DNA of 64,000 nucleotides from JACCZH01 sp963729445. GTDB lineage: Bacteria > Chloroflexota > Chloroflexia > Thermomicrobiales > CFX8. The notes under the pieces were generated by a model. The model saw only the letters and a program-made list of their open reading frames with translations, was not told where the DNA came from and made no database searches. The position numbers and the translations under genes are program-made. Shown here one piece after another: positions 26,176 through 35,178 of the stretch (position 1 is its first letter; the number at the start of each line of letters is the position of its first letter). The stretch spans positions 248,001-312,000 of the forward strand of contig CAVSNU010000003.1 of NCBI GenBank assembly GCA_963729445.1, given 5' to 3'.

Positions 26176-26252
26176 GCGATTGAGGGTTGCTCTCGTTTAT
26201 AGTTAGGGTACAGACGCTCACATAGGTCCGGACTCGTAGATTGTGTCATGCC

Positions 26253-26531
26253 ATGACCGACGATGATATGGCCGTCTTATGGACATTCGTTGGATCTCTG
26301 GTCGCAGTTAAGCTGATAACGTCCCTACTGATTCTGTACCATTTTCCGTCCTGGCACTCAGTCATGCTGGTAGTAATGCTCAGTGTGATCTGGTTCGTGC
26401 CGCCGCTGTACTACCTCGTGCGGAACCCTCGCGCACGATACCGTCTGCTGCGTGCCCGAGCGCGCCGGCACAAGTTGCTCCGGCAGGAGTGGGAAGTCGA
26501 AGAACCGCAGCATCGTCACCGCGTGAAGTAG
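26253..26531 (+). CDS. Small two-helix membrane protein of unknown function
   Basis: 92-residue hypothetical. ATG at 26253 (MTDDDMAVLW) is preferred to a TTG four codons upstream; neither has a clear ribosome-binding site. Two hydrophobic segments, about residues 7-27 and 34-54, are followed by a strongly basic tail (RNPRARYRLLRARARRHKL) and a short His/Glu-rich end, implying an N-in or C-in hairpin with a cytoplasmic basic tail. It follows fhs by 77 bp. I recognise no family. Confidence 0.55.
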   Translation: MTDDDMAVLWTFVGSLVAVKLITSLLILYHFPSWHSVMLVVMLSVIWFVPPLYYLVRNPRARYRLLRARARRHKLLRQEWEVEEPQHRHRVK

Positions 26532-26587
26532 GACCCGCACAGTTCCGCATCACACCCCATACGATCGCTCACGAAACTCTGATCTAT

Positions 26588-26626
26588 CTCCAACCGTCGC
26601 CAGTCACGATCTGGCGATGGTTGGAG
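26588..26626. terminator. Long hairpin between the small membrane gene and tRNA-Gln
   Basis: Arms at 26588-26603 and 26611-26626 pair over 16 bp with a single G-U/mismatch and a 7-nt loop. No U tract follows on either strand, so it could be a factor-assisted bidirectional terminator for the convergent transcripts, or another structured RNA element. The rest of 26532-26760 holds nothing else I recognise. Confidence 0.5.
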
Positions 26627-26760
26627 GTAGTTGCATAAACGCCGCACATCGTCCTTGCTCGAACCCGATCAATTGCACCTGATCCTCCATCCGCCCGCTG
26701 CCTGGGCCGTAAGAGAGCGCAGATTCGAGCGAATGACCAACTAATGTCGCGCACATGCAA

Positions 26761-26788
26761 AGAACCGGCAGGATCACCTGCCGGTTCT
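26761..26788 (-). terminator. Terminator-like hairpin downstream of tRNA-Gln
   Basis: AGAACCGGCAGG (26761-26772), loop ATCA, CCTGCCGGTTCT (26777-26788): a perfect 12-bp stem 27 bp after the tRNA end on the minus strand, followed by a short TTTGC. Probably ends the dnaN-recF-tRNA-Gln transcript. Confidence 0.75.
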
Positions 26789-26814
26789 GACTTCTCGCTT
26801 GTGATTTCCCTGGG

Positions 26815-26885
26815 CTGGGGTGCAGGGACTCGAACCCCAACTGGCTGATCCAGAATCAGCTGTCCTACCATTAGACGACACCCCA
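26815..26885 (-). tRNA. tRNA-Gln (anticodon CUG)
   Basis: Full cloverleaf on the minus strand: acceptor TGGGGTG/CACCCCA, anticodon loop TTCTGGA with anticodon CTG on a GCTGA/TCAGC stem, T arm GGTTCGAGTCC. CCA is not encoded. It lies just after recF in the same direction. Confidence 0.95.
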
Positions 26886-26947
26886 GTATTGCTGCCTCGT
26901 CGGGCAACACAGAGAATTATATCGTTCCTGTACGCGAACGGCAAACC

Positions 26948-28159
26948 TTATCGGAGTTTTTCTTGCCCCGGGGCCGTGAGCTCCACCAGTCTCAGGTCCC
27001 GGAGCTCGTCGACTTCGAGCAACGACCGTTCTGTTGCGGTCACGAGGAGCTGGCTTCCGTTGTTTCGGACGGTCTCGATCAGACTCGTGCGGTGATCGGG
27101 ATCCAGCTCTGACAAGACGTCGTCGAGCATGAACACCGGACGCAGCCCAGTCACTGCGGCCATGAAATCCGCTTCGGCTAGCTTCAGCGCCACGACGGCG
27201 AGCCGCTGTTGACCGCGCGAGCCGAAGCGGGTCAACGGACGTTCTCCCAGCGTAAACACGACATCGTCGCGGTGCGGTCCAATCTGGGTCACGCCCCGCA
27301 TGAGGTCGGACGCTAGCGATTCCTTCATCTGCGACTCATAGACGGCGCCCAAGCGCTGGACGACATCGTCGGCGGCAGGTTGCCCGGACACTAACGACTC
27401 CCACCAGGCTGCCGATTGATTCAATGTCGATTGATAGGAGAGTCCCAATGGCGCAACGTCTGGGGCGAGGGAGCTGAACCGCTCGTTCACGCTCGTCGCG
27501 ATTCGATCGACTGCCAGAGCCCTGGCGGTGATGATATAGGAGCCTAACGCAACCAGCTGCTCGTCCCAATATGCGAACTCCGACGCAGTGGGTGCTCCAC
27601 CGCTGCCCTGCTTGAGCAGGCCATTGCGCTGGCTAAGGATCTTTCCGTACCGCGAAAGGAAGCGGAGGTACTTGCGGTCGGTCTGAGACAGGACAACATC
27701 CAACCATCGCCGGCGAATGGGTGGCGAGCCGAGCACGAGATCGAGGTCTTCAGGGGAGAAGGCCACCGTCGGTAGCAGCCCGATCACATCCAGTGCGCGA
27801 CGTGGACGGTCCGCGACCTTCAGAACCTTGCGGATCGAGGAGCGGTCCGCCGGATTCTCCAACGTCACGTCGAGCTTGACAGTCACCCCGCCACGATCGA
27901 TGTCCCCCACGACGCGCGCGTAAGGGGCTACACCGAGCTCCAGCCCACTCTCATGACGAATCAGGTCACCGTCCAGAATACCGCGGCGAGACCGTGTGGT
28001 GGACAGCAACAGGAGGGCCTCGATCAGCGTCGATTTGCCGCTCCCATTGGGCCCGATGATCCGTAACCCGCTCGGCGGGATCGTGAGATCGAGCGAGGCG
28101 TAGGAACGGAATTGCTCTAGTTCAATGTGTTGTACCCGAACCGGGGATTGTTGCGTCAC
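26948..28159 (-). CDS. recF: DNA replication and repair protein RecF
   Basis: SMC-like ATPase that loads RecA at gaps and replication forks. The 403-residue product shows HIELEQFRSYASLDL at about 11-25, Walker A GPNGSGKSTLIEAL near 35-48, ABC signature-like FGSRGQQRLAVVALKLAE near 328-345 and Walker B PVFMLDDVLSELD near 357-369. The GTG start at 28157-28159 is 17 bp after the dnaN stop, the classic dnaN-recF order. dnaA is not nearby. Confidence 0.95.
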   Translation of the reverse strand: MTQQSPVRVQHIELEQFRSYASLDLTIPPSGLRIIGPNGSGKSTLIEALLLLSTTRSRRGILDGDLIRHESGLELGVAPYARVVGDIDRGGVTVKLDVTLENPADRSSIRKVLKVADRPRRALDVIGLLPTVAFSPEDLDLVLGSPPIRRRWLDVVLSQTDRKYLRFLSRYGKILSQRNGLLKQGSGGAPTASEFAYWDEQLVALGSYIITARALAVDRIATSVNERFSSLAPDVAPLGLSYQSTLNQSAAWWESLVSGQPAADDVVQRLGAVYESQMKESLASDLMRGVTQIGPHRDDVVFTLGERPLTRFGSRGQQRLAVVALKLAEADFMAAVTGLRPVFMLDDVLSELDPDHRTSLIETVRNNGSQLLVTATERSLLEVDELRDLRLVELTAPGQEKLR

Positions 28160-28176
28160 TAGCTCGCGATCACAGC

Positions 28177-29319
28177 CTAGCTCGCCCCGATGACCATGGG
28201 CATGATGACGTGCACAAAATCGTCCGAACCCTCAGACTTGATAACCCCGGCAGCGTTGGCCCCCTGAAGCTCAAACGCAACCGACGAGCCGCGCATCACC
28301 GAGAGGACATCCGTCAGATAGCGGCCATTAAACGCGATCTGAGTCGGTTCGCCTTCCACCTGCGCGTCGATGTCATCACGATTGTCACCCGTATCCGCCG
28401 CGTTCGCGGTGATCGTTACCTGACCCATCTCAAGAGAATCAGAGGGTGGCTGGATCTCGAACTTCACGACATCATTCGCCGAACGAGCGAAGATCGCCGC
28501 TCTGCGTGCCGCATCGAGGACAGTGTCGCGCAGCACGACGCTACGCGTGTTCCAGGTGGTGGGAATAATCTGTTTCAAATCGGGAAAGGTTCCATCGATG
28601 AGCCGTGTCACAAACACCATGTCGGGTAACGAGAGGTAGAGCTGTGTCTGATTTGGCGTAATGCTGATCCTGGCCGGCTCACTCGCGTCAGACAATACTC
28701 GCGACATCTCGCCCATAGCCCGGGCTGGGATGATAATTGAAACCTCATCAGCTAGCGGATGATCGAGTGTCACGGTACGAACCGACATCCGGAAACCGTC
28801 GGCCGCGGCCAGTTGCAGCTTGTCCCCTTTAACCTCGAGCTGGACACCGGCCAGTACCGGACGGCTATCGTCCGACGCAGCCGCGAAGACAACATGCTCG
28901 ATCGCTTCCCGCAGGATCGCAGGATCGACCTCGAAACGCGTGCCTTCGTCTGCATGCTCGGTAAGCGGAGGGAAATCGTCCGGATCGATCCCACGAACGT
29001 GCGCCTGCGTGTTGCCCTGTTTCACAAGCACCGTCAGTGGACCCTGATCGTTCAGGAGCTCCATCTCACCCGAGGAGAGGCTTGCCACGAAGTCATTGAG
29101 TACACGGGCCTGGAGAGTGACGCGGCCTTCTTCCTGTACCTTGGCCGGGATCGTATAGCGTATACCCATTTCGAGGTTTGTCGCTGTGATAACGAGCTGA
29201 TCCTGGGAGGCATTGAGAAGGAAATTTCCGAGGATCGGCAAGGTGCTCTTCGTCGCAACGGCGCGCCCGGCTGTCCCAAGTGCCCTATGAAGATTCTCTT
29301 GTAAACACGTCACGCGCAC
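28177..29319 (-). CDS. dnaN: DNA polymerase III beta sliding clamp
   Basis: Ring-shaped processivity clamp. The 380-residue product is slightly longer than usual and has the three clamp repeats: MRVTCLQENLHRALGTAGRAV at the start (first 20 shown by position 1-20), KSTLPILGNFLL near 24-35, SVRTVTLDHPLADEVSIIIPARA, and a C-terminus ending HVIMPMVIG. GTG at 29317-29319 has AAGGAG 8 bp upstream; a GTG two codons later is an alternative. No cluster of DnaA boxes lies upstream, so this is not the origin. Confidence 0.94.
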   Translation of the reverse strand: MRVTCLQENLHRALGTAGRAVATKSTLPILGNFLLNASQDQLVITATNLEMGIRYTIPAKVQEEGRVTLQARVLNDFVASLSSGEMELLNDQGPLTVLVKQGNTQAHVRGIDPDDFPPLTEHADEGTRFEVDPAILREAIEHVVFAAASDDSRPVLAGVQLEVKGDKLQLAAADGFRMSVRTVTLDHPLADEVSIIIPARAMGEMSRVLSDASEPARISITPNQTQLYLSLPDMVFVTRLIDGTFPDLKQIIPTTWNTRSVVLRDTVLDAARRAAIFARSANDVVKFEIQPPSDSLEMGQVTITANAADTGDNRDDIDAQVEGEPTQIAFNGRYLTDVLSVMRGSSVAFELQGANAAGVIKSEGSDDFVHVIMPMVIGAS

Positions 29320-29425
29320 GAGGGCAACTCCTTAGTGTCCGTACACCTAAAAACATCCAGAATTATAGCATAGGCGCCCCATGCCGTTGCTGATAACTGC
29401 CTTGCCTTACAGGCACATTTGCCAC

Positions 29426-29453
29426 TTGACGCTCAGGAATAGCCTGTTAGAAT
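29426..29453 (+). promoter_or_regulatory. Sigma70-type promoter of the 68-residue gene
   Basis: TTGACG at 29426-29431 and TAGAAT at 29448-29453 are 16 bp apart, a strong match. The predicted transcription start, about 29460, falls in the LexA-like box that follows. Confidence 0.75.
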
Positions 29454-29458
29454 GATAC

Positions 29459-29474
29459 CAGAACAAACGTTCTG
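29459..29474. promoter_or_regulatory. LexA (SOS)-like box
   Basis: CAGAAC-AAAC-GTTCTG contains GAAC-N4-GTTC, the core of the Gram-positive-type LexA/DinR operator. It covers the predicted start of transcription of the 29514 gene, an ideal repressor position, and is also about 140 bp upstream of the divergent dnaN. A second matching site stands before ruvB. Confidence 0.65.
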
Positions 29475-29513
29475 TATTCGCGAATTCTGAGCAGTACAGG
29501 GAAGGCGAAGAGT

Positions 29514-29720
29514 GTGGTTGCGACTTACGAAGTAGAAGCCGGAGCGGAAGCTATCAACATCGCGCCTGAGGCCCAGCTCCTCGAAATTGAAGCGAGACTC
29601 GCACGCGGCTATCGGATCATTGAGGAACGCCAGGCAGCCGGCATGTCAGTCATCCGACTCGAAGAGCACTGGTTGAATCTGCTGACCAGCTATGAGTCCC
29701 TGTTCAAGAGTCTGCGCTAA
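29514..29720 (+). CDS. Small 68-residue protein with a LexA-like promoter box
   Basis: GTG start at 29514, with GGGAAGG about 9 bp upstream. The product is acidic and predicted helical throughout (INIAPEAQLLEIEARLARGY, then RQAAGMSVIRLEEHWLNLL), with no signal or membrane segment. I recognise no family. Its promoter has a strong -35/-10 and a LexA-like operator at +1, suggesting DNA-damage induction. The class V aminotransferase gene follows after 90 bp and may be co-transcribed. Confidence 0.65.
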   Translation: MVATYEVEAGAEAINIAPEAQLLEIEARLARGYRIIEERQAAGMSVIRLEEHWLNLLTSYESLFKSLR

Positions 29721-29810
29721 CCTCCTCAGTACCCATTGACGCCGTCCCGCCGTATTGCTAGCTTCCCTGAAGCACGACAAGCGTTGAGCAATGCGGTGAG
29801 GTACAGCCCT

Positions 29811-30995
29811 ATGATCACGACCTATAACCTGGACGGTGTCCGCGCCGAGCTGCCCCTCCTGAAAGAATGGACCTACCTGAATACCGGAACCGTCGGCATC
29901 ATGGCCGAGCCGGTGCTTCAGGCGCATCTTAGATACCTGTCTCATTATGAGAGAGGCGGACACACCGCACAGTCAGCTGCGATTGACGCGTATGATCGCT
30001 CCAAGCGGACGCTCGCGCAATTGCTTGGAGTCAACGCGGCAGATATCGCGTTCAACCGCAACGCCACAGACGGGATCAACACGGTTGCCGCTGGATTTCC
30101 TCTTCGCCCCAGCGATGAAGTCATTACGTCTACTGAAGAACATCCCGCCATGATCATCCCCTGGCTTGCGGCCTGCGACCGCAATGGCGCGCGCTTACGT
30201 TACATGGACGTATCGGCCGACCCAGACCAATTTGTCAGTAATCTCCGTAAGCAGCTAACCCGGCACACACGCATCATCGCCATCAGCCAGGTCTCCTGCG
30301 AGACAGGCGTCCGCCTACCGGTCAACCTCATCCGAAGCGTCGTCGGGCCAGAGGTGGCCATACTCGTCGACGCCTCGCAATCGGTTGGCCAGTTTGAGGT
30401 AAAGATTCCAGAGCTGAACGCGGACTTTGTGATCGGAAACGGCCACAAGTGGCTCGCCGGCCCCAAAGGCACCGGCTTTGTATGGCTCAAGCCAGAATCG
30501 ATCCATCTCGCTCCACCCGTCTATTTCCATAGCGAGACTGTCGACCCCAGATGGAGCCGCGACTACTATCAGGCGGAACCGTCACCAGCGATCAAGATCA
30601 GTGACAAGGCTGTGCGCTTTGAGTTCGGTACGCGGTCATGGCACCTTTTCGGCGCCCTCGCCGACGCGATCGACTACCAGGCAGGATTGGGCTGGAGCGC
30701 CATCGAGTCCCACATGTGCGCGATGTCCAACCACGCGAAGGAAACGCTGGCCGAGATTCCCGGGGTACGCGTGCTATCACCTGAGAAATGGGAAGACTCG
30801 TCAGGACTGGTCACGTTCTCTATAGAGGGTTTCATGGGCGAAGTAGCGAGTCAGCGTCTATGGGAAGAGCACAGGATCGCACAGCGGCGTGTCGAATCTC
30901 CCAGCTCTGTCAGAGTTGCATGCGCCTATTTCACCTCGCGGGATGACGTCCAACGACTCGTCGAGGCCGTGGATTCACTCGCTCGGAACGGCTGA
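29811..30995 (+). CDS. Class V aminotransferase-fold PLP enzyme (cysteine desulfurase/isopenicillin N epimerase-like)
   Basis: 394-residue PLP enzyme of unknown substrate. Class V features are present: YLNTGTVGIMAEPV near residues 22-35, FNRNATDGINTVA near 83-95, STEEHPAMIIPW near 110-121 (substrate His), VDASQSVGQ near 185, and the PLP lysine in GNGHKWLAGPKG near 210. There is no conserved cysteine loop typical of NifS/SufS, so a desulfurase role is doubtful. ATG at 29811 was chosen as GGTGAGG lies upstream; the longer TTG frame is unlikely. Its 3' end overlaps the convergent phosphatase gene by 21 bp. Confidence 0.85.
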   Translation: MITTYNLDGVRAELPLLKEWTYLNTGTVGIMAEPVLQAHLRYLSHYERGGHTAQSAAIDAYDRSKRTLAQLLGVNAADIAFNRNATDGINTVAAGFPLRPSDEVITSTEEHPAMIIPWLAACDRNGARLRYMDVSADPDQFVSNLRKQLTRHTRIIAISQVSCETGVRLPVNLIRSVVGPEVAILVDASQSVGQFEVKIPELNADFVIGNGHKWLAGPKGTGFVWLKPESIHLAPPVYFHSETVDPRWSRDYYQAEPSPAIKISDKAVRFEFGTRSWHLFGALADAIDYQAGLGWSAIESHMCAMSNHAKETLAEIPGVRVLSPEKWEDSSGLVTFSIEGFMGEVASQRLWEEHRIAQRRVESPSSVRVACAYFTSRDDVQRLVEAVDSLARNG

Positions 30996-31640
30996 GCCAC
31001 GCGGTTCGCGGTCCCACGTGACGAGGTTGTGATATTCGAGCCGCGTCAGACCATCTTCACGAATGAGTCTCGTCAACGAGCAGTTGTCAAAAGCGAATGC
31101 GTGTCGTTTACGAGTCGGCAACTCTAGAAGTACCGTCATCATGACGCGCAAGAATCCACCGTGCGTCACGACCAGCACCCGATGGTGTTCTTCAGGCGGG
31201 TGTTCCGCGTCGAGCCGTGCGACGAAGCGGGTCACGCGGTTACGCAGGCGACGAATGCTCTCTCCGCCGGGCGGCGCCAGACCTTTCTCGCTGAATGCGC
31301 CATTGCCCCATTCGCCGGCCACTCCGTACGGGGCCAGCACCGTAGCAAAGTCCGCAATCGCAACACCTTGCAACACGCCGTAATGCATCTCGCGCAGATC
31401 ACGGTCAAACACGATGTCCGCGCCGCCCTGCGCAGAAGCTATGGCCCGGGCAGTGTTCGCTGCCCGGGCAAGATCACTGGAGTAAATGGTGTCAAAGTTG
31501 GTGTCTATGAGCCATTCGCCAACGCACTCGGCTTGCTCGACTCCACGATCGGTCAGGTGATTATCCATGTGTCCCTGAAACACCCGCTCCAGGTTGGACT
31601 GTGTCTCACCGTGCCGTACAAGATAGATGTCTAGCGCCAA
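30975..31640 (-). CDS. Histidine phosphatase family protein (phosphoglycerate mutase-like)
   Basis: 221-residue branch-2 histidine phosphatase. The RHG motif with the phosphohistidine is LVRHGETQSN at about 7-16; second-site EMHYGVLQG near 84-92 and VVTHGGFLRVMM near 157-168 supply the other catalytic residues. The family includes CobC/alpha-ribazole phosphatases and broad phosphatases; no cobalamin genes are nearby, so the substrate is open. Transcribed convergently with the aminotransferase gene and overlapping it by 21 bp. Confidence 0.88.
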   Translation of the reverse strand: MALDIYLVRHGETQSNLERVFQGHMDNHLTDRGVEQAECVGEWLIDTNFDTIYSSDLARAANTARAIASAQGGADIVFDRDLREMHYGVLQGVAIADFATVLAPYGVAGEWGNGAFSEKGLAPPGGESIRRLRNRVTRFVARLDAEHPPEEHHRVLVVTHGGFLRVMMTVLLELPTRKRHAFAFDNCSLTRLIREDGLTRLEYHNLVTWDREPRGSAVPSE

Positions 31641-31681
31641 CGTGCGTCTCTCCCCCTGCGCGTCTGTGTCGACGGCGCGAT

Positions 31682-32380
31682 CTACTGCGTGCTAATCTCG
31701 ACAGATTCCAGGGTTACCGGCTCATTCGGTACCGAGCGTTCGCCACGAGCGCTTGCGGACACCGGCACACTCGCGATCGCATCGACGACGTCCATGCCCT
31801 CGACCACCGCACCGAAGATGGTGTAGTCCTTCTGGAGTCCCACGTCTGCGTGGGTGATGAAGAATTGTGAGCCGTTCGTGTTCGGGCCGGCGTTGGCCAT
31901 AGCCAGCGTGCCTTTCACATAGTCGCGCTGGACCGGCTCGTCCTCAAACCGATAGCCGGGACCACCGGCGCCCGTGCCAGTCGGATCACCAGTTTGAATC
32001 ATGAAGCCGCTGATGATGCGATGAAACGGAACGTTCGTGTAATAGCCATTCTGGGCGAGGAACACAAAGTTGTTGACCGTGATGGGCGTCTCGGTCTCGA
32101 AGAGATCGACAACGATGTCGCCCTTATTGGTACGAAGCGTCGCGCGGTAGTCCTTACCCTCCTCCAGCTGCATCTCCGGTGGTGAGCTCCACTGCATGGA
32201 TTGAGTTCCTTCCTGTATTGTCCCGGTCGGTTCTGCTACGGCGCCGGCCGGGGCTGTTTCGGTTGCCGCTACATTAGTTGGTGTGGGATCTTCGATACTC
32301 GCTTCCTCGCCGCAGGCCACGAGCGCGAAGGACAGCAAGAGTGCGAGCACGAAGCCCTTCAGGCCGTTCATTGATGCCAT
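31682..32380 (-). CDS. Lipoprotein cyclophilin-type peptidyl-prolyl isomerase
   Basis: 232-residue exported lipoprotein. A signal peptide (KGFVLALLLSFALVAC, about 7-22) ends in a lipobox cysteine, followed by a Pro/Thr/Ala-rich linker and a cyclophilin domain from about residue 75: FHRIISGFMIQTGDPTGTG with the catalytic Arg, and NTNGSQFFITHAD. It should speed folding of secreted proteins outside the membrane. ATG at 32378-32380 has GGAG 6 bp upstream and directly follows the stop of the HD gene. Confidence 0.92.
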   Translation of the reverse strand: MASMNGLKGFVLALLLSFALVACGEEASIEDPTPTNVAATETAPAGAVAEPTGTIQEGTQSMQWSSPPEMQLEEGKDYRATLRTNKGDIVVDLFETETPITVNNFVFLAQNGYYTNVPFHRIISGFMIQTGDPTGTGAGGPGYRFEDEPVQRDYVKGTLAMANAGPNTNGSQFFITHADVGLQKDYTIFGAVVEGMDVVDAIASVPVSASARGERSVPNEPVTLESVEISTQ

Positions 32381-32381
32381 G

Positions 32382-32981
32382 CTACGCTCCGGCACCTCCC
32401 GCAACGGCTGCGGAGCTTGTCAGCCCAAGCGCCGGGGCGATTGGCCGCAACCCTGCCACCACATTCATGATGTGCTCGTCGAAATCGACGCCGAGCTCAG
32501 CCGCTGCGTGGAGCATCCCCTCCCGATCGACCGCTCTGGCAAACGCTTTGTCCTTCATTTTCTTCCGGACTGACTTCGGCGCCACGTCGTCCAGTGATTT
32601 GGTGGGTCGCACCAGCGCGACGGCAACGACGAAACTACTCAGCTCGTCGACAGCGGCAAGTGTCTTCTTGAGCTGTGTATCGCGAGGTTCATCGAGATGG
32701 TCGGCGTGGCTCAGCACCATCGAGATGATCTCATCTGGAACGCCGCGGTCACGCAGGATGGGTGCACCGTCCTGTGGATGCTGATCCAGGGTGGGGTGAA
32801 TCTCGAAATCAAAATCGTGGATCAAACCCACGAAGCCCCAGAGCTCTTCGTCTTCGCCATAGATGCGAGCGTATTCCCGCATACAGGCCTCGACCGAGAG
32901 ACAGTGCCGGATCAGGGTATCCCCTTTAACAAACTCCGTCAGGAGCTCCCAGCCGTTCTCCCGGGTGATCTCCATCGTCAT
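32382..32981 (-). CDS. HD-domain metal-dependent phosphohydrolase-like protein
   Basis: 199-residue protein with an HD fold. Candidate metal ligands are His in TLIRHCLSVEACM (about 22-34), the His-Asp pair in GLIHDFDFE (about 52-60), and His in VLSHADH (about 89-95). Family members act on nucleotides or cyclic dinucleotides; the substrate here is unknown. The C-terminus is Ala/Gly-rich and possibly disordered. Lies between queA and the cyclophilin gene in one direction. Confidence 0.8.
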   Translation of the reverse strand: MTMEITRENGWELLTEFVKGDTLIRHCLSVEACMREYARIYGEDEELWGFVGLIHDFDFEIHPTLDQHPQDGAPILRDRGVPDEIISMVLSHADHLDEPRDTQLKKTLAAVDELSSFVVAVALVRPTKSLDDVAPKSVRKKMKDKAFARAVDREGMLHAAAELGVDFDEHIMNVVAGLRPIAPALGLTSSAAVAGGAGA

Positions 32982-33039
32982 CAGACCATGTTCTCCAATC
33001 CTGTCGCGTCAACCCGGATACGCAACACCATTTCCCATC

Positions 33040-34092
33040 CTACACGATGAGCATTGCATCGCCGAAGGAATAGAACCGGTACCGCTGGCGAATCGCGTGC
33101 TGGTACGCCAGTTTCATCGTGGTCTCCCCCGCCAACGCACTAACCAGTAACAGGAGCGTTGTGCGCGGCAAATGGAAGTTGGTGACCATGCCATCCAGAG
33201 CCTGGAACGCATAAGGCGGTGTTACGTAAAGAGAAGTTGTGCCGGACTGGTCCGCATCGCCTGCGCTGTTCAGGTCTATGGTTTCCAGTGTGCGGGCTGC
33301 TGTCGTGCCGACGGCAAAGATCCGGCGTCCTGCGGCCTTCGCGGTGGCTAATGCGTCCAAGGTAGACCTGCGCACGTAGTACCACTCAGAATGAATGTGG
33401 TGCGCAAGCGCATCTTCTACCTTGACGGGCTGGAATGTATCGAGACCGACGTGGAGCGTCACGTACTGAATCTCGATGCCGCGCTCCCGACAGCGTTCCA
33501 GCAGCGCAGGCGTGAAGTGCAACCCCGCCGTCGGCGCAGCTGCCGAGCCCTCCTGCTCGGCGAATACCGTCTGGTAGCGCTCCGGATCTGCCAGGCGCTC
33601 GCCGATGTAGGGAGGTAACGGCATCTGGCCGAAGCGATGAATCGTGTGCTCCGAATCATCGAGTCGCAGCACAACCTCACCACCCGCCTCGCGGCCAACT
33701 ACTTCGATGCCTGCGTCAGTCGATGCCCCTGCAAGGTCGAGCATCTCAAGCCGGTCGCCTGCCCCTAAACGTCTCGCTGGTCTGGCGATAGCGCGCCAAA
33801 TATCGCCCTCGATTCGAGCGAGCAAGAGGATCTCAACCCTGCCGCCGGTTTCCCGCCGGGCAAACAGGCGGGCCGGTATCACCCGCGTGTCGTTGAGCAC
33901 CAGCACATCGCCTGGTCGCAGAATCTCAGGGAGCTCGCTGAACACTCGATCCTGAAAATCCGTGCCCCCTCTGGGCACGATCAACAACCTCGATGCGTCA
34001 CGAGGCTCAACCGGATGCTGGGCGATCAGCTCCTGTGGGAGGTCATAGTCGAAACGAGAAATCGGAAGACGAATTTCCGGCTGATCGGTCAA
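33040..34092 (-). CDS. queA: S-adenosylmethionine:tRNA ribosyltransferase-isomerase
   Basis: Makes epoxyqueuosine at the wobble base of GUN tRNAs. The 350-residue product has the family start FDYDLPQELIAQHPVEPRDA (about 14-33), DVLVLNDTRVIPARL near 62-76, GSAAAPTAGLHFTP near 182-195, and TNFHLPRTTLLLLVSALAG near 308-326. It overlaps ruvB by 4 nt (ATGA); the ruvB-queA pairing is common in bacteria. Confidence 0.96.
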   Translation of the reverse strand: MTDQPEIRLPISRFDYDLPQELIAQHPVEPRDASRLLIVPRGGTDFQDRVFSELPEILRPGDVLVLNDTRVIPARLFARRETGGRVEILLLARIEGDIWRAIARPARRLGAGDRLEMLDLAGASTDAGIEVVGREAGGEVVLRLDDSEHTIHRFGQMPLPPYIGERLADPERYQTVFAEQEGSAAAPTAGLHFTPALLERCRERGIEIQYVTLHVGLDTFQPVKVEDALAHHIHSEWYYVRRSTLDALATAKAAGRRIFAVGTTAARTLETIDLNSAGDADQSGTTSLYVTPPYAFQALDGMVTNFHLPRTTLLLLVSALAGETTMKLAYQHAIRQRYRFYSFGDAMLIV

Positions 34093-35135
34093 ACCGAATC
34101 ATCCTCAAACAGAGATCGCTGTGGGTTGGGCGTCACTTCGAACGGCACATCGGCTCCGAGATGCTCGTAGGCTCTCCTGGTCGCGATGCGGCCGCGTGGC
34201 GTCCGCTGCAGGAACCCGAGCTGGATGAGATACGGCTCATACACGTCCATGATCGTGTCGGATTCCTCGCTGGTTGATGCCGCCAGGGTATCTACACCTA
34301 CGGGGCCGCCATCGAACTTCTCGACAATGGCTGACAGGATGCGCCGGTCGACATCGTCGAGCCCGAGCTCATCGACATCGAGCATCGCCATCGAATTGAG
34401 CGCCACGTCTGCGTCAATCACACCGGACGCTCGCACTTGCGCGTAGTCTCGAGACCGCCGGAGCAGACGATTGGCCACTCGGGGCGTACCGCGAGATCGG
34501 CGAGCTAGCTCACGCGCGCCTTCAGCATCAATTTCGACATTGAGAATACGCGCGGATCGGCTGATGATCTGTCGAATCGCGTCGTCATCATAGAATTCGA
34601 GCCGGAACACGGCACCAAAACGGTCTCTCAAAGGCGAGCTCAACAGCGCCAGACGCGTGGTCGCACCGACCAGTGTGAATCGCGGCAGGTTCAGGCGCAT
34701 CGAGCGCGCGGCGGGACCCTTGCCGAGAATAATGTCGATCGCGTAGTCTTCGAGCGCGGGGTATAACACCTCTTCGACTACCCGATTGAGGCGGTGAATC
34801 TCGTCAATAAATAGCACATCGCCCGGTTTGAGATTGGTGAGGATCGACACGAGGTCGCCCGGGCGCTCGATGGCCGGCCCAGAGGTGACTCTCACCCCCA
34901 CGCCCATCTCGGCGCCAATGATATTTGCCAGCGTTGTTTTTCCAAGCCCAGGCGGACCATACAGAAGCATGTGATCGAGGGCCTCCCCTCGAGCGCGTGC
35001 CGCCTCAAGAAAGACTGAGAGTGTCTCTTTTACCCGGTCCTGGCCGATGTACTCCGCAAGCCTGCGTGGTCGCAGACTCGTCTCCATCGCGGAATCTTCT
35101 TCAAGGTGTTTGCCGGTGATTACGCGGTCTGACAT
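34089..35135 (-). CDS. ruvB: Holliday junction branch-migration helicase RuvB
   Basis: AAA+ motor that drives branch migration with RuvA. The 348-residue product shows LAEYIGQDRVKETL near 26-39, Walker A YGPPGLGKTTLANI near 57-70, Walker B FIDEIHRLNRVVEE near 105-118, sensor GATTRLALLSSPLRDRFG near 152-169, and the C-terminal LGFLQRTPRGR winged helix. ATG at 35133-35135 is preferred (AGAGGT upstream); the frame is open 8 codons further. A LexA-like box and TATACT lie about 45-75 bp upstream, predicting SOS control. ruvA and ruvC are not in the window. Confidence 0.95.
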   Translation of the reverse strand: MSDRVITGKHLEEDSAMETSLRPRRLAEYIGQDRVKETLSVFLEAARARGEALDHMLLYGPPGLGKTTLANIIGAEMGVGVRVTSGPAIERPGDLVSILTNLKPGDVLFIDEIHRLNRVVEEVLYPALEDYAIDIILGKGPAARSMRLNLPRFTLVGATTRLALLSSPLRDRFGAVFRLEFYDDDAIRQIISRSARILNVEIDAEGARELARRSRGTPRVANRLLRRSRDYAQVRASGVIDADVALNSMAMLDVDELGLDDVDRRILSAIVEKFDGGPVGVDTLAASTSEESDTIMDVYEPYLIQLGFLQRTPRGRIATRRAYEHLGADVPFEVTPNPQRSLFEDDSV

Positions 35136-35178
35136 CAGGACCTCTTGCTCGTGGATCATGGTTACAGCGTCGTCTGAA

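Noticed and set aside
29320..29513. Replication origin next to dnaN-recF
   Set aside because: No cluster of DnaA boxes or AT-rich unwinding region; dnaA is not adjacent.
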